Notes under the pieces: model-generated
Databases searched by the model: none
What the model was told of the DNA's origin: nothing
Seen by the model: only the letters and a program-made list of their open reading frames with translations
In this document: positions 7,075 through 16,436 of the stretch, piece after piece
Layout: each line of letters opens with the position of its first letter
Position numbering within the stretch: position 1 is the stretch's first letter
Position numbers and translations under genes: made by a program
Assembly: GCA_051006995.1 (NCBI GenBank)
Contig: JBPCSQ010000034.1
Span: forward strand, 111,647 to 175,646
Length of the DNA stretch: 64,000 nucleotides
DNA from: JAIQGF01 sp051006995
GTDB lineage: Bacteria; Acidobacteriota; Terriglobia; Terriglobales; Acidobacteriaceae
Direction of reading: 5' to 3'

Positions 7075-9153
7075 ATGGCATTGGATGGAACCGATCCCGG
7101 CACTTTGACCCTCGTAGAGGACACCAAGGTCCAAGACGTCGAGCCTCATGGCGCGGCTGCGGACATCGCGCCAGCCCTGCGGACGCGCAACCCGGAGCGG
7201 GTGGTGCTTTGCCTGCTGCTCTGCGCGCTGATTCTGCAGTTGGCCGTCGCCTACCGGCAACTTTCGGTCACCTCGGATGAGGTGGACCATCTCCATGCCG
7301 GCTATCGGTATTGGCAGTGTAATGATTTCGGCTGGAATCCGGAGCACCCTCCGCTGGCCAAGCTGGTGGATAGCGCGCCCTTGTTGTTCCTCCGCATCAA
7401 CGATCCCTTCCCCGATGCCTGCGGAATGCCCAACAACAAGATTGTTGATTTCCGCGTCGGCCACGATTTCTTATTTGCCAACCCGGAATCCATGCTCACC
7501 GCGGCGCGGGCCACCGCCTCGTTGTTTCTTTTCGGTCTGCTTCTGGCCGTCTGGTTTACCGCGCGACGCTTCTTCGGTATCGGAACCGCGATGGTTGCCG
7601 GGGGGCTGTTGACGTTTGAGCCCAATCTGCTCGCGCACGGCGCACTGGTCACAACGGACGTGCCTGCCGCCCTCGGACTGTTCGGCGCGGTGGTTTCGTT
7701 GTACTGGTATTTTGAGGGGCGCTGCGCCGCGCGGCTGGTTCTCGTCGGTGTCTGCGCGGGGATTGCGCTGGCGCTCAAGCACTCCTCACTGCTGCTGATC
7801 CCAATCTTCGGATTGCTGGCAATTGCGGATGCGTTGCTTGGCGCGCATAACGGCAGGACGTCGCTCCGCCGGGCCGGCCGGAATCTGCTTGCACTTGCAT
7901 GCGCGGTACCCGTCGCCATTGGCATCCTGTGGCTGTCCTACGCCTTCGAGAACAGCCGCCCCCACGGGACTCCTGTTTCCAGGAACTTGATCTTGAACGA
8001 GGCGTCAGGACTCACGGCCACGCGGATCATTCCCGCACTCGAGCGGACCCGCATATTGCCGCGTTCCTATCTTCGCGGCTTGCAGGACGTGCTGGTCGAG
8101 TCCGAGGTTGGCAGGCCATCGTTCCTGCTGGGCAGGCTGTACCGAACCGGGCAGTGGTTCTACTTCCCCATCGCCTCCCTCATTAAGTTTTCTGTGCCGT
8201 TGCTGGTGCTTCTGGGCGCCGCATGTTTTGCCGTTCGCTTCTGGCGGCGCCATCTTCGGGAACTGGCTTTCCTTTCCATCCCGGCGTTCGTAGTCTTGAT
8301 TTCCGCCATGGCATCAGGATTGAACATTGGCATCCGGCACTTGTTGCCCGTCTTGCCGTTTGCAATCCTGTTTGCGTCCGCGGGCGCGCTGGCGCTGACC
8401 CAACGCAAAGCATGGGGAAACGGAGTGCTAGTCGCGGCGCTAGCCTTCCATGCCGCGAGTTCTCTGCACGCCTCTCCGAACTACATCAGCTACAGCAACG
8501 AGTTCTGGGGAGGGCCCGCGAACACCTACAAGTATCTGGCAGATTCAAACACCGATTGGGGGCAGGCCCTGAAGACGGTCAAGACTTACATGGATACCGC
8601 GCGTCCAACTCCCTGCTGGGTCATCCGGCCGTATAACGTGCTGAACAGCGACTACGGAATCCCGTGCGGCGAGACTTCGGAATTAAGTCAGGAAGCGCCG
8701 CCCATTCATTATCAGGGCACCGTGATCGTGAGCAGCAGCGTGCTCGCCGGCCTGCACAGCTATCTCGGTGGGCCCGACATTTTTCGCGGTCACCAGCCGA
8801 TAGCCAAACTAGGCGGCAGTGCCTTGCTGGTCTTTGAAGGGCAATTCGATTTCAGCAGGTTCGTGGCACTTCATCATCTGAGGATGGCGCAGGATTCCTT
8901 CCAAGCCGATCCTCAATTCGCGTTCAATGAGGCCTCGCAAGCCTCTATCCTCGACGCCAACAACCCTGTGCCTCACATGATGATGTGTTCAGCGTCTGGA
9001 AAGCTCGGGGCGCTCGACCGGGCCGAGCGCGAATGCAATGTGGCGTTGCAGCTGATCCGCAGGAATCCTCGTGCGGCGGCGACCGATGCGCCTACACTGA
9101 GACGATTCATGACCGAGAGAGGATTACGCGTCTACGCCGACGAGCCGCGCTGA
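7075..9153 (+). CDS. GT-C family membrane glycosyltransferase (PMT/ArnT-like)
   Basis: This ~692-residue protein has an N-terminal cytoplasmic tail and many hydrophobic segments. Near the first outer loop is an acidic motif TSDEVDHLHAGYRYW, followed by NPEHPPLAKLVDSAPLL. This arrangement (Asp/Glu pair, then HPPL) is that of lipid-linked-sugar-dependent GT-C transferases such as ArnT and PMT. A C-terminal part after the membrane domain has TPR-like helices (about 600-690). The ATG at 7075 is preferred; a TTG at 7051 inside the end of the TPR gene would add eight residues, and neither has a clear ribosome site. Substrate unknown. Confidence 0.8.
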   Translation: MALDGTDPGTLTLVEDTKVQDVEPHGAAADIAPALRTRNPERVVLCLLLCALILQLAVAYRQLSVTSDEVDHLHAGYRYWQCNDFGWNPEHPPLAKLVDSAPLLFLRINDPFPDACGMPNNKIVDFRVGHDFLFANPESMLTAARATASLFLFGLLLAVWFTARRFFGIGTAMVAGGLLTFEPNLLAHGALVTTDVPAALGLFGAVVSLYWYFEGRCAARLVLVGVCAGIALALKHSSLLLIPIFGLLAIADALLGAHNGRTSLRRAGRNLLALACAVPVAIGILWLSYAFENSRPHGTPVSRNLILNEASGLTATRIIPALERTRILPRSYLRGLQDVLVESEVGRPSFLLGRLYRTGQWFYFPIASLIKFSVPLLVLLGAACFAVRFWRRHLRELAFLSIPAFVVLISAMASGLNIGIRHLLPVLPFAILFASAGALALTQRKAWGNGVLVAALAFHAASSLHASPNYISYSNEFWGGPANTYKYLADSNTDWGQALKTVKTYMDTARPTPCWVIRPYNVLNSDYGIPCGETSELSQEAPPIHYQGTVIVSSSVLAGLHSYLGGPDIFRGHQPIAKLGGSALLVFEGQFDFSRFVALHHLRMAQDSFQADPQFAFNEASQASILDANNPVPHMMMCSASGKLGALDRAERECNVALQLIRRNPRAAATDAPTLRRFMTERGLRVYADEPR

Positions 9154-9168
9154 ATCCATGCCACCCGT

Positions 9169-11481
9169 ATGACCGCGTCCCCGCAATCGCCGGCTCTCGC
9201 CGTCGAGCAGTCCGCCCGACCTGACGCTACATCAAGCCAGCGCTGGTTGTTTCTGTCGCTCGCCTCCATCGCCCTGGTGTACGCATTCCTTGCGGGATTG
9301 CGCACCGTCACCGATTACGATCTCGGCTGGCAATTGGCGACCGGGCGATGGATCGTGCAGCATCGCCAAATTCCTTCCACCGATGTTCTTTCCTACACCG
9401 CGGCCGGGAAGCCCTGGATCTACCCGATCGGATCCGAAGTGGCGTTGTACGCGCTCTACCGCGGAGGCGGCTACGAATGGTTGTCGTGGGCAGGCGCCAT
9501 TGCGTGCGTCGGCACGATCCTGTTGCTCCTGCGCCGGGCATCCGCGCTGTCCGCCGTGTTGGCGATCGTCGCGGTTCCGAGAATCGCAGGCCGCACCGCT
9601 CCTCGTGCGGAGATGTTCACGGTCGTTCTCTTTGCCGCCTTCCTCAGCATTGTTTGGCAGCAACATAGTGAGCGGAATGCCCCACTCTGGCTGCTGCCGC
9701 CGTTGATGGTCCTATGGGTCAACCTCCATCTTGGATTTATTGCCGGTTTGGCTCTCGTCGCCGCCTACGTAGCGGTCGAGGTCCTTGAGGCAATCCCGTC
9801 GCAGCCCGGCCGTCGGCAGGTAGTCGGAATGCTGGGACGCGAAGGCCCCTGGTTACTCATTACATTTGCAGCGACGCTGGTCAATCCATGGGGCTGGGGG
9901 ATCTACCGCGCTCTCCTCAATCAGCAGCGCGCGATGGCGCTTCATGCGGAATGGATCAGCGAGTGGGCAGGGGTCACGCTCAATCACAGCACGGTGCAAA
10001 GTGCCTTGTCTGGCCGCGACCCCAGAAGCGCTTTCCTGTGGTTGCTCGCGATTTCGGCGGTCGCCGTCATCTTGTCGTTATTGCGGCGCCGATGGGGGCC
10101 GGCGCTCCTGTTGAGTGGTGCCGCATGGTTCGCCGAACGCCACGTTCGTTTACAGGCCCTGTTCGCATGCCTGGTCGTGGTGGTAGCCGGTACGGTCTTG
10201 ACCGAAGCATGGAGCCGGGTAGCAGAGACTACCCTGGACAGACGCCTGCGCGGCATTCTTGCGGCCGGTTGCGTGGGAATGTTGCTTTTGCTTGCCGGAG
10301 TGCGTTCGGCCGACCTCGTCTCTCAGCGGCACTATCTGGCCGGGACGGATTTGGCGTCTTTTGGAACGGGCCTGTCGTGGTGGTTTCCTGAGCGCGCTGC
10401 TGCTTTCGTTGAGCGCGAGAACATTCCCGGCCAGATCTTCGATACCTACAATGAGGGTGGATACATCGCCTGGAGGCTGGGACCGAAGTACAAGGATTAC
10501 ATTGATGGGCGCGCAATTCCGTTCGGCCCGCAGTTGTTCCAGCGCGAGGGTGAACTGCTACAGACTCCGCCGGATTCTCCTGCTTGGAACCGGGAAGCAG
10601 AACGGTACGGCATCAACGCCGTCATCGTTTCCCTGGCGCGCTACGACGGCCTACAGATATTCCGCGTTCTTCGCGACTTTTGCGTCAGCCCCACGTGGCG
10701 GCCAGTCTTCCTCGACGAGGTGTCGGCCGTTTTTGTGCGCCGTCAGCCCGCGACCGAGGCCCTGATTCAGCGCTCGCAAATCGATTGCGCGACGGTGCAG
10801 CTGCCGGCGAATCCGCCGCGCACGAACGGCGCCGAGGCTTTCAATCAGTGGGCCAATGCGTCCACCGTGTTGGAGGTTCTGGGACGCGACCCGGAAGCGT
10901 GGACAGCCACCGAAAATGCATTGAGAGTCTTCCCGGATAGCGCCATCGTGCATTTCGTCCGCGGCAATCTCTTGATGAATGCCGGCAACTGGCGTAACGC
11001 CGAATCGGAGTACCTCTCCGCTGCTTACCTGGAGCCAAGCGAAGCGACTTACTCGGCCCTGGCAGACCTCTACCGGACTGAAGGCCGGATGGCCGATGCG
11101 CTGGCTGCCTTGCAGCAAGCCGCTGCCTGGTCGAACAAACCTTACGCCGTGTTTCTCTCGCTCGGCTTCACATACCTTCAAGTTGGCCGCCCTGGCGAAG
11201 CGTTGACTACCTTTGACAAAGCCGCTTCCGAGGTGCCCACCGGCACGCCGGCAGCGCAAGCCGGCCCGTTCTTTGCGCGCTTGGCGCAAGGCCGCGCTTT
11301 CGCCTGGAATGCCTTGGGAAATCTCAGCCGGGCAACTTTCTATGCCGAGGAGGCAGCTCGGCTTGCGCCGCACGATCCTGATCGCCTGCTGGAGCTGGCA
11401 CGGTTGTATGAACTCCAAGGAAGAGTAGATGAGGCCAGGCAAATTAGGGCCCGTGCCATGGCTCTCCAACGCCAACCTTAG
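9169..11481 (+). CDS. polytopic membrane protein with C-terminal TPR domain
   Basis: This 770-residue protein has about ten hydrophobic segments in its first ~400 residues, beginning after a 'YDLGWQLATGRWIVQHRQIP' loop. That loop resembles the first periplasmic loop of GT-C-like proteins. A soluble domain (about 410-540, with DTYNEGGYIAWRLGPKYKDY) and five or so TPR units to the C-terminus follow. It begins 15 bases after the preceding glycosyltransferase and parallels it in architecture, so the two may act together on cell-surface glycans. No catalytic motif is certain. Convergent with the 12-heme cytochrome gene. Confidence 0.75.
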   Translation: MTASPQSPALAVEQSARPDATSSQRWLFLSLASIALVYAFLAGLRTVTDYDLGWQLATGRWIVQHRQIPSTDVLSYTAAGKPWIYPIGSEVALYALYRGGGYEWLSWAGAIACVGTILLLLRRASALSAVLAIVAVPRIAGRTAPRAEMFTVVLFAAFLSIVWQQHSERNAPLWLLPPLMVLWVNLHLGFIAGLALVAAYVAVEVLEAIPSQPGRRQVVGMLGREGPWLLITFAATLVNPWGWGIYRALLNQQRAMALHAEWISEWAGVTLNHSTVQSALSGRDPRSAFLWLLAISAVAVILSLLRRRWGPALLLSGAAWFAERHVRLQALFACLVVVVAGTVLTEAWSRVAETTLDRRLRGILAAGCVGMLLLLAGVRSADLVSQRHYLAGTDLASFGTGLSWWFPERAAAFVERENIPGQIFDTYNEGGYIAWRLGPKYKDYIDGRAIPFGPQLFQREGELLQTPPDSPAWNREAERYGINAVIVSLARYDGLQIFRVLRDFCVSPTWRPVFLDEVSAVFVRRQPATEALIQRSQIDCATVQLPANPPRTNGAEAFNQWANASTVLEVLGRDPEAWTATENALRVFPDSAIVHFVRGNLLMNAGNWRNAESEYLSAAYLEPSEATYSALADLYRTEGRMADALAALQQAAAWSNKPYAVFLSLGFTYLQVGRPGEALTTFDKAASEVPTGTPAAQAGPFFARLAQGRAFAWNALGNLSRATFYAEEAARLAPHDPDRLLELARLYELQGRVDEARQIRARAMALQRQP

Positions 11482-11584
11482 CCTTGCTTGCGCAACCAGA
11501 AGAAAAACTGCGCTTTGCCCTCATCCATGCTCGAGACGTGAGCCAGGCGATTCGTGCAAATCGGAATAAGGAAGCGGCTGCCGC

Positions 11585-13423
11585 TCAATACTTGCTGGCG
11601 TTGTGAGGTACACCGTGGCAGGTGAGCGTGCAGGTTTTCGCAGTTCGGTTGTAGGAGATCGGCGTCTGCCCGAGCGGCGCTACAACATTGATGTCGAAGT
11701 CCACCAGCCTCTCGCCCGTAACGTTGGCATTGGTCCCTCCCATGCCATGCGAGGTATGGCAAACCGAACAGGAGAACCCGTCCGTCCTGACGTGGCTTAC
11801 GTGACGGGTAAAAGGGCTGCTGCTGGAGATCACCGACGACAGGTCGTGGCACTTGTCGCAGAGCGCATAGGGTCCGGTCGCGGTAAAGTCCGGATTCGGC
11901 AAAGGGTTCGTGACTACCGCCCCGGGAGTGGGCGCCTGCGTCATTTCGTAGCGGCGCTCAAGAAGATGCGTAAACGTCGAGCCGTGCGGCCCGTTCGGTC
12001 CGGCGCCACCCGATTCCCGATTGTCATCGCTGTTATGGCAATCCGAGCAGAAGATCCGGCTGCCAATCGCGCGGCCCAGCGTCGTCCCGTCCAGCTTAAG
12101 CATGTTGGTGCGCACGCTGCTCGGCGCTGCCAGGCTATTGAGCCGGTCATGGGTCACCGGGTGACTCGACGTGGAGGAAGCGCTCAACTGGAGCATCACG
12201 TTGAGCGGATCTCCCGGGGCTACCAACGGCACGGGAAAGTAGCCATACCGGGTGGTATCGACGGCCTTACCGGAACTGTTGCCATGGCAGCGGAAGCAGT
12301 TCTCATATTGATTGACGGCGGGATTGACCACCGTTGCGCCGTCGGTCGCGCTGATGCCTAGCATGGAGGTTTGCGACGCGCGCACCAGCGGCGCATCGCC
12401 GAACGTCGTCACCGGCTGGGAGGCGTGCGGATTGTGACAATCCACGCAGGTGGCGTGCCGGTTGTTGTTCAACACCGCGCTCTCGGCACGATCGTGCGTG
12501 TTGTTCCCCGCCGGAAACGGATGGCTGCGTTTGGCAAACTCGGCGGCTACGTTGAGTGAGGCAGGTTGTGTATTAGAGCCGTTGTGGCAGCTCAAACAGT
12601 CTTGCTCATCGCGCCCGCGGAGCAGTCGCGCCGCGCCGCTGGCGTTGTGCGGCATGTGGCACGCGACGCAGGCATTCTGGGCAATCGTGCTGTAGCCGCC
12701 GACGTACGGCTGATTGGCTGTCGTCGCCCCGGAAGTCGCGTGCGCGCTTACCGCCCAGCCGCCCAGGTAATTGACTTGTCCGGCAACCACGCGCGTGGGA
12801 TCGTGGCACGCCAGGCAGAGCTGCCCTTTTGAACTGTCGCGCACCAGGAACATCGGCAAGGCAGTATCCACCCACTGATAGTGCGGGTCGTGGCAGGTCG
12901 TGCACTCGACCGTTCCGTTGATCAACTGCACCGCGGTGTCGGCCGTGCGCGGAGGCGACCCAAACAGCAGCGCATTCATCTCGGGAGCATTCACCAGCGG
13001 CGTTTTCATGCTGAACGGGTGGGAGCTCCTGAGATCATTGCCGAAATTCGACGTGGACCGCAGGTTGCCGCTCATCGTCATCTGTCCGTAGGCAAATGTC
13101 TGCCCGATGGCTACGCTCCCGTCATGGCAACTCAAGCACAGCTTGCTGGGACTTCCGACCAGCGGCTGCAGCCCCTCCTGGTGGTAGGTCGAACTCGTGT
13201 AATTCGTATAGGTCTGGACCGAGAGCGCCTGGTTCCACAGCGGCAGGGGCGCAAACGCACTGTTGTGCGGAGCATGGCAATACAAGCAAGCCGACGAGAC
13301 CGGGCCGCGGACCGGAGAGCTCCCCCCGGGGGACATGTCGTGATCGTTGCTGACACTGGTCTGCGCGGCCACGGAGGTGGTCAGCAGGATCAAGGACGCA
13401 ATCGCCAGCGCGCCAGATCTCAT
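11585..13423 (-). CDS. 12-heme (11 CXXCH + 1 CX3CH) exported cytochrome
   Basis: This 612-residue exported protein has a signal peptide ending near TTSVAAQ. I count eleven CXXCH motifs plus a C-terminal CTLTCH, which is CX3CH. The N-terminal ~210 residues (hemes at 46, 96, 174 and 203) run parallel to the separate tetraheme protein at 17514-18308: both have CHxPH, a Leu-Trp, CLSCHDGSV, a His-Pro, a VEC..CHxPH and a fourth CXXCH in order. The ATG overlaps the preceding NHL gene as ATGA, and a longer frame to 13456 is not needed. Last gene of the seven-gene cluster. The likely location is the outer surface or periplasm, as terminal or intermediate electron carrier; this is inference. Confidence 0.9.
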   Translation of the reverse strand: MRSGALAIASLILLTTSVAAQTSVSNDHDMSPGGSSPVRGPVSSACLYCHAPHNSAFAPLPLWNQALSVQTYTNYTSSTYHQEGLQPLVGSPSKLCLSCHDGSVAIGQTFAYGQMTMSGNLRSTSNFGNDLRSSHPFSMKTPLVNAPEMNALLFGSPPRTADTAVQLINGTVECTTCHDPHYQWVDTALPMFLVRDSSKGQLCLACHDPTRVVAGQVNYLGGWAVSAHATSGATTANQPYVGGYSTIAQNACVACHMPHNASGAARLLRGRDEQDCLSCHNGSNTQPASLNVAAEFAKRSHPFPAGNNTHDRAESAVLNNNRHATCVDCHNPHASQPVTTFGDAPLVRASQTSMLGISATDGATVVNPAVNQYENCFRCHGNSSGKAVDTTRYGYFPVPLVAPGDPLNVMLQLSASSTSSHPVTHDRLNSLAAPSSVRTNMLKLDGTTLGRAIGSRIFCSDCHNSDDNRESGGAGPNGPHGSTFTHLLERRYEMTQAPTPGAVVTNPLPNPDFTATGPYALCDKCHDLSSVISSSSPFTRHVSHVRTDGFSCSVCHTSHGMGGTNANVTGERLVDFDINVVAPLGQTPISYNRTAKTCTLTCHGVPHNASKY

Positions 13424-14481
13424 CGCGACCCCGTCGGAGTACTCTTCGCTCCCCAATAGCGAAACACTTGAACACGGCGGTTGTAGGAATCCACTACGAA
13501 GATCCGATCCTGGCGATCGACAAAGAGCCCCGTGGGCAGCTGAAATTCCTCCGGGCCGGTGCCGGTTTGGCCGAAGTAGTACAACAGACGCGCCTCATGA
13601 TCGAAAACCTGCACCGTCTCAAACAAATTGTCCACGATGTAGAGATTGTTTTCGCTGTCCATCGCTACGCCTTTGGGCCGGAACAAGCTCCCGCTGCGCG
13701 CGCCGAATTTTCCAACCATGTAAAGGAAAGTGCCGGAAAGATCGAACACCTGGACCCGGAAATTCATGGCATCCACCACCAGCAGCTCGTTCCCATGCAG
13801 AAGCAACTCGGTGGGGAAGTTAAACTCACCCGGCTGGGTGCCGCGCTGGCCGATCGTTCGCAGCATATTGCCTTGCAGGTCGAGAACAAAAATCTTGTGC
13901 CGGTAGGTGTCGGTGACGAAGATGTGATTGGCCGCGGAATCGACTGCAATTCCGGCCGCATGCTTAAAAAGCCCTTCGCCCCCCTTCAAACTACCCACCA
14001 GCCGGCGGAATTTGCCGTTGGCGTCGAAGACGTAAACTTTTCCGGACTCCGAGTCGGTAGCGTAAATGTTGTCCTGCGCGTCCACCGTGACGCATTGCGG
14101 AGCATGAAACGGCTCTTTGCCGGCATGCGTCAGGATGGAGTACTTCTGCCGCTCGAAGTCGAAGATGTGGATGGCGGGAATGCCCGGATCGGTGACGATG
14201 ATGCGCCCGCGTGAATCCTCCACGATCCCGTACGGCCGGACCAGGTAACGGAAGTCGGGCGCGCCGGCAACGATGTCGAACACCCGCGTCCAGAAGCCGC
14301 GTTTCAGCCGGACCTCCCGCTCCGACGAGAACATTCGTTCGAACGTCAGCTTTCGCCCCCCGGCGAGCAGCAATGCGGGCGGCGGGGCCTCGGGCGGAGG
14401 ACTGGATTTCGGCGACCGGGCGGCGGCGCAGGCGGCAAACACGCACACCACTACCGCCGCCCCAGCGAGAAGACGCAGCAT
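13420..14481 (-). CDS. exported NHL-repeat beta-propeller protein
   Basis: The ~353-residue protein has an N-terminal hydrophobic stretch ending in a possible lipobox (VFAAC) and a Pro/Ser-rich linker. NHL repeats follow, each with RPYGIV/D..GRI.VTD/..VQVFD-type strands: YGIVEDSRGRIIVTDPG, GIAVDSAANHIFVTDTYRH, GVAMDSENNLYIVDNLFE, GLFVDRQDRIFVVDSYNRR. Five to six blades are visible. The ATG at 14481 puts the hydrophobic segment at the N-terminus; a start at 14538 would overlap the beta-barrel gene. It is coupled to the 12-heme gene by ATGA. NHL propellers accompany outer-membrane cytochrome loci in Geobacter; their role there is unsettled. Confidence 0.85.
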   Translation of the reverse strand: MLRLLAGAAVVVCVFAACAAARSPKSSPPPEAPPPALLLAGGRKLTFERMFSSEREVRLKRGFWTRVFDIVAGAPDFRYLVRPYGIVEDSRGRIIVTDPGIPAIHIFDFERQKYSILTHAGKEPFHAPQCVTVDAQDNIYATDSESGKVYVFDANGKFRRLVGSLKGGEGLFKHAAGIAVDSAANHIFVTDTYRHKIFVLDLQGNMLRTIGQRGTQPGEFNFPTELLLHGNELLVVDAMNFRVQVFDLSGTFLYMVGKFGARSGSLFRPKGVAMDSENNLYIVDNLFETVQVFDHEARLLYYFGQTGTGPEEFQLPTGLFVDRQDRIFVVDSYNRRVQVFRYWGAKSTPTGSR

Positions 14482-14503
14482 TTTGCTGCCCGCAGCTGTG
14501 GCC

Positions 14504-16426
14504 TCAGAAGAAATCAAAATGCCTCGAAATCCCCACATAATACGCGTTCGCGGTCGTCGGCCCCGGCAGGATTCCGCTTGCGGTCGCCCCCGTCAGGGTG
14601 CCTTGCGTGATCCGGTCAAACCCTGCAGTGAAGTTCAATTTCCGTAAACGATACTCCAATTTCACATCGAGCTGCGCGATCAGGTTTTGCGAATCGCCTG
14701 CGGTGTTGTTCAGGTTTACGCGCGAGTGCGTGTAGTTACCGCGCACGTTTAAATTTCGCGTCGGATGGTACGTCATGCCGCCGCTGAAGGATGTACTCTG
14801 GTAGCCCGTCAGAAGTGCGTTCGGGACCAGCACTGCACCCGGCGCGGTGACCGTCTGAAATCCCACGATGTTCTGAAAGGAAGTTCCGCTGCCGAATGCC
14901 ATGCTGCCCGAGAAGCTGAAATGGTTTCCTGCCAGCGTTGCCGAATACGAGCTTGACGTGCTGTCCGAAGCGGACAGCCCTTGAATACTTACTTTCGAAA
15001 CACGCGCGCTCAACTGTGCCCGCCACCGGCGCACAATCCCGGACGAGGTAATTCCGAAAGAGTATCCGTTCGACGTGAATGTCAGCACCGAGGTGTTTTG
15101 ATTTTTCGAAAGCTGGAAAATCCCGCTATGCTGCCACCCCAGGAACGGATGGCTGTACGCCGCGCCAAACGATTGTCCGATGGCCGAGGAGCTGTTCTCA
15201 GGTTGGGTGGATGCGCTGTTGCTGGTATCGGATTGGGACCACGACAAGTTGTAATTGGCGGACAGCTTTCCTCCGAATAACGGCCGCCGCCGCGCGTACC
15301 CGATCCCGCTGCTCACCGTATCGTTGGTCGCCGAGAGGCCTCCGAATTCCTGCATCGAATGTTGCAGCGTCGCTTTCGCTTTCAACTCGGAGGTCATCGT
15401 GTATCCCGCCGAAGCTCCATACGTCATGTAATCCGAGGAGGAAGTCTGCGCCAGACCCGCGCTGCTGACCGGCACCACCGAGGATCCCACCGAGTTGGGC
15501 GCCGCGGGCAATAGCAAGCTTTGCAGGAGAAGGCCACTCACGTTGGTGGTGTAGTTCACCCCCAGGTTGAGGTTGAGCTTCGACGTAGGCTGCAGAGATA
15601 CGTTGCTGTTCCAGGTGTCATAGGACTGTTGTGTCGTCGTCGGCCCGAAATCGGCGGTGAAGTCGCCCCGCGAATAACTCCCGGACCATGCCACACCGTT
15701 GAACAAGTTGCGCGAGAATCCTGCCTGCTTTGTGTCCTGCGTCGTAAATTGGTTCGTCCCTTGCACGTTGGCGATACTCGGCGTCTCCGACGTCATGTTC
15801 AAGTGCGTGTACGCGCCATTCAGGTTGAAACCTAGCAGCTTGTAATTCGCGCCGACGTTAAAGGAACGCGAATGCCCCGACCCGGTGGTTTCGCGATCGG
15901 AAATCAGGTCATAGCTGGAGGAGGAATCGGTAAAGCCGAATCTCAGGGTCGGCAAGTGCTTGAACGTCCCCGTCCAGCTCACGCTGAAGTCTTGTTGGTT
16001 TCCCTCTGTGATGAAGCCGGGTGACCCCGGGAGGTTGAATTGACCTTCGTGATTGTAGCTTCTGTTGAACGTGATCTGGATCGGGATATTGCTTCCACTG
16101 AAGAGATTGGCCAGGAAATTCAGGCCTCTGGCGTTGGTCGAGGAATTGACCTCCGAATTCAAACTCGACTGGTTGTAGTAGGGCGCGAGGGTGAACTGGA
16201 GAAACTGGGGATTGTAATAACTGCCGGAAAGATTTCCGTTGAAGCCGACCTGCTCCTGGTTGGAGCTGGTAATCCCGAAGCTGCCACCGTAGCCGAAGGA
16301 GACGGCGCCGTTCCCATGCAGGGTGGTTTGGCCCAACGTCAGTTGCGCCCATGCCCGGCCCGCGAGCAGCACTACAACCAGCGTGAGAAACCTTGCCACA
16401 TACTTTCGTCCGGAACCCATTGCCAT
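14504..16426 (-). CDS. putative outer-membrane beta-barrel (porin-like conduit)
   Basis: The 640-residue protein has a cleavable signal (to about residue 27, GRAWAQ). The rest is Ser/Thr/Asn/Gly-rich and almost free of Cys, in alternating short polar/aromatic strands (for example GYGGSFGITSS, LRFGFTDSSSSYDL, LGVNYTTNVSG). It ends YYVGISRHFDFF; a C-terminal Phe is a hallmark of BAM-inserted barrels. The length suits a barrel of about 20 or more strands, comparable to MtrB or OmbB porins, but it lacks any motif I could use to name it. Flanking multiheme cytochromes and a PpiC chaperone support a porin-cytochrome role. Confidence 0.75.
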   Translation of the reverse strand: MAMGSGRKYVARFLTLVVVLLAGRAWAQLTLGQTTLHGNGAVSFGYGGSFGITSSNQEQVGFNGNLSGSYYNPQFLQFTLAPYYNQSSLNSEVNSSTNARGLNFLANLFSGSNIPIQITFNRSYNHEGQFNLPGSPGFITEGNQQDFSVSWTGTFKHLPTLRFGFTDSSSSYDLISDRETTGSGHSRSFNVGANYKLLGFNLNGAYTHLNMTSETPSIANVQGTNQFTTQDTKQAGFSRNLFNGVAWSGSYSRGDFTADFGPTTTQQSYDTWNSNVSLQPTSKLNLNLGVNYTTNVSGLLLQSLLLPAAPNSVGSSVVPVSSAGLAQTSSSDYMTYGASAGYTMTSELKAKATLQHSMQEFGGLSATNDTVSSGIGYARRRPLFGGKLSANYNLSWSQSDTSNSASTQPENSSSAIGQSFGAAYSHPFLGWQHSGIFQLSKNQNTSVLTFTSNGYSFGITSSGIVRRWRAQLSARVSKVSIQGLSASDSTSSSYSATLAGNHFSFSGSMAFGSGTSFQNIVGFQTVTAPGAVLVPNALLTGYQSTSFSGGMTYHPTRNLNVRGNYTHSRVNLNNTAGDSQNLIAQLDVKLEYRLRKLNFTAGFDRITQGTLTGATASGILPGPTTANAYYVGISRHFDFF

Positions 16427-16436
16427 CCTTCGCCTA

